Shown: positions 61,908-64,000 of the stretch, one piece after another
Layout of the letters: each line of letters opens with the position of its first letter
Position numbering within the stretch: position 1 is the stretch's first letter
Source: Apus apus
Taxonomy: Eukaryota; Chordata; Aves; Apodiformes; Apodidae
DNA: 64,000 nt
Assembly: GCF_020740795.1 (NCBI RefSeq)
Contig: NC_067296.1
Span: 5,619,001 to 5,683,000 of the forward strand
Reading direction: 5' to 3'
Notes under the pieces: model-generated
Told to the model about the DNA's origin: nothing
Database searches by the model: none
What the model saw: only the letters and a program-made list of their open reading frames with translations
Translations under genes and position numbers: made by a program

Positions 61908-63662
61908 CTAGCTTCTTGCCTCCTGCTCTTTGGGACTGTCCTCGTGCAGGTCCTCCTCATCGGACTGCACCACAGGGGTCTCAGCCCCCTCCTCGCTGGT
62001 GTCCAGGCTGTTCAGATCCGTGGAGACAGAGGACGTGGAAGAAATGCGGGACTTGCTCTCAGCTGCGTCGGGCACTTGCAGGGTGATTTCCTCTGGGCAC
62101 TGGCTGGCATCTGCCCCTGGAGGAGACACCGGTAAGAGAAGGAAGAAAAAAGGCTTCTGGAGGTTCTTCATCCCCGGGGCTTCATGGAAAACCCTCCCAA
62201 CACTTATCCCTGGGCAGGCTGGGCTTGCCTGGCCCCTCCCAGCAGCTCCCCATGCGGCTGCCGTGGCCGTTTCCCTCCTCAAACCCCCGGCTTGGCTCTG
62301 GGCAGGGCTGCACATTCCTTCCCCGTTTTTGGCAGTGGAACCTCTTCCGTCTGGTGTGAAGCCCGGCTGGGAGCCGTGCTGTGTGAGGCTGTCAGCCCCA
62401 GCAGGCCAGGAGGTGTTTGGCTTGGCCTCTATGAATCACTACAGCGTGTGTGTGTGTGTGTGGGGAGGAAGGTGCTGGCACCCTGGGCTTCCCCTGCAGG
62501 ACCCAAGCCTTGCTGCCTGGGGTCTGGCTGGGAGGTGGAGGGGTTCTGCAGCCTTCCCACTTGGCATGGTGAGCTCTGCAGCATGGTGGGGACCTGGCAA
62601 ATCATGACAAGACACAAGACTGCTCCAGAGGAGCTTCAGGACAAGAGAATTCAACCCTCGGACTCTGGGAAGTGCCTGAGTTTCCTTGTTTTCTGCAGTA
62701 TAAGGTAGGGTCTGTACCTCTGGGTGGAGGATGGATACTGATGTAGACCAGCCTAGAGTGATGTTCCTCCAGCCTCTCAGATCCCAGCACCAGATATCTC
62801 TGTGTGTGTGTGTATCTGCACACAGGGTGGCCAGAGCTGAGGAACAAGCTGGTGTGGGCACTGGGGCCAGGAAGGGCTCCCAGCCTGGCCCGCAAAAGGC
62901 TTGGACTGCACATACCTGGCAGGGGCCCAGCAACACTGCTCTCCTCTGTCCCACAGCCAAGAAACACATCCACAGTGTCCTGGTCTGACAGGTCCATCAT
63001 GTCCATCTGCTCCAGCATGTCCACGTTGACCTCCATGGAGGAAATGCTGCCTAAGGGGGCTGCAGAGACCAGTGACAAGGTGAGTGCTAGTGCCAGGGAA
63101 AGGACACCGTGAACCATGTGCAGGCAGGACCCCCAGGAGGGGCCAGCCTTGCTGTGGGGAACAGAATTCCACTGGGAGTCGCCCAGGAAAGCCACATTGC
63201 CTTAAAACACCACTCTGGAATCCCTGGCTGCCTCACTGCCATCCTTTATCCCTGCCCCAAACTGCTGCTCAGAGGAGCCTGTCTGAAGGCAGTGACTACT
63301 CAGGGCGCCAGCCTGGGTACCCATGTGCAGGGACTTCAGCTGCATGGTGTGAGTAATGCACAGCCCGGCCACAGGCAGCATGTGTGGTCCTGTCTCAGGG
63401 CAGGACATGTGTGTCCCCAGCTGCTGGCAGACTGGGGATGTCCCCCTCCTCTCAAACACTCGTGTTGTGGCTCCCTGAAACACCCATGCTGGTGGCTGCA
63501 GCACTTACGTCTCCGGTGCTCTATCTGCAGATGAGACAAAGGGAAGAAGAAATCCATGTCGTGCTGGAAAACCTCCTCAAAGAACTTCTGCCGGTCCCGG
63601 AGTTTCAGCTGCTGCTGCTGCTGCATCTGCTCTGCATCCAGGCTTCGTTGTGCCTGCTCCAT
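61908..63662 (-). CDS. DBNDD2: DBNDD2, dysbindin domain-containing protein 2 (CK1-binding)
   Basis: Three minus-strand coding exons, 63662-63509, 63059-62916 and 62116-61908, join in frame to 168 codons plus TAG. The first of these exons begins at an acceptor (exon start 63667), so an upstream exon lies beyond it. If that exon is coding, the protein is longer. The dysbindin-family core is clear: [34 protein letters not shown], then [20 protein letters not shown]. The serine/threonine-rich acidic C-terminus ([31 protein letters not shown]) matches the human protein. DBNDD2 binds and inhibits casein kinase 1 isoforms; the acidic serine clusters could be CK1/CK2 targets. A five-glutamine run near residue 14 (CAG repeat) extends a short QQ in human. 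It lies upstream of PIGT on the same strand. Confidence 0.93.
62446..62462 (+). repeat. GT microsatellite in DBNDD2 intron
   Basis: About eight GT units. A second short TG run lies at 62801-62813. Confidence 0.85.
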
Positions 63663-63667
63663 GTCAG

Positions 63668-64000
63668 CTGGGGAGAGAGGTGAGGAAGGTCGGACCAGGC
63701 AGGGCTGTCCGAGCCCTTCTGCCCATCCCAGCTGATGCAGTGTGGCTGTGCTGGGGGGTAGGTGGTTCCCTTCTGCTCTGCTTTATTGATTTAGTCACCA
63801 TGAGTAGATGCTACAGGCTGGAACAGCAGCATCACCAGCACCTGCTGTGCCGGAGCCTCAGATCTCACTTCTGTGATGCAGAGCAGGCAGGAGCTGGGAG
63901 CTCATCTGCTGCCTTCACCACTCCTGAAGGGAATTATGGAGGGGGAAAGGGTGTTGTTATGAGGTTCCTTGCTACAAAACAGAATTATCTGTGAACACCA
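63668..64000 (-). other. Upstream of DBNDD2 coding exon: intron or read-through region
   Basis: Directly upstream of the acceptor of the first visible DBNDD2 exon. A minus-strand AATAAA lies at 63787-63782. It could end an upstream same-strand gene such as SYS1, which neighbours DBNDD2 in human, where SYS1-DBNDD2 read-through transcripts are known. No SYS1 coding sequence is visible. Confidence 0.35.

Overview
The window looks like avian nuclear DNA. It is GC-rich and gene-dense with mostly short introns and long G/C homopolymers, as in bird microchromosomes. The SRC gene it carries encodes a 533-residue protein that follows the chicken residue numbering exactly. Differences from the chicken protein, as I remember it, lie in the N-terminal unique domain, so this is probably a bird other than chicken. 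The species cannot be fixed from the sequence alone.

Five protein-coding genes can be read through intact exons with GT-AG junctions and matching phases. They are MANBAL (+, coding 1806-4555), SRC (+, coding 30823-38994, with a CpG-island promoter near 14 kb and a spliced non-coding leader), BLCAP (-, single coding exon 47263-47526, promoter in a CpG island near 53 kb), PIGT (-, 12 coding exons, 60184-55488) and DBNDD2 (-, three coding exons, 63662-61908; its first exon may lie beyond the right edge). SRC also has the 18-nt neuronal N1 microexon at 31796-31813.

Layout: 0-6.9 kb MANBAL; 6.9-13.1 kb intergenic; 13.2-14.5 kb SRC CpG island and exon 1; 14.5-30.8 kb SRC leader introns, with a probable second leader exon at 27058-27124; 30.8-41.8 kb SRC body and 3'UTR; 41.8-46.0 kb convergent intergenic gap containing a striking hairpin at 44305-44386; 46.0-53.7 kb BLCAP; 53.7-55.2 kb gap; 55.2-60.2 kb PIGT; 60.2-61.9 kb CpG-rich gap; 61.9-64 kb DBNDD2.

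The genes do not form a pathway. SRC is a membrane-anchored tyrosine kinase, PIGT belongs to the ER GPI transamidase, DBNDD2 is a casein-kinase-1-binding dysbindin relative, and BLCAP and MANBAL are small membrane proteins. MANBAL-SRC-BLCAP matches human 20q11.23 and PIGT-DBNDD2 matches human 20q13.12, so the BLCAP/PIGT junction joins blocks that are several megabases apart in human. I found no clear new multi-gene system. The best leads are the hairpin, the promoter repeat arrays, the SRC leader uORF and the apparent rewiring around the N1 microexon.
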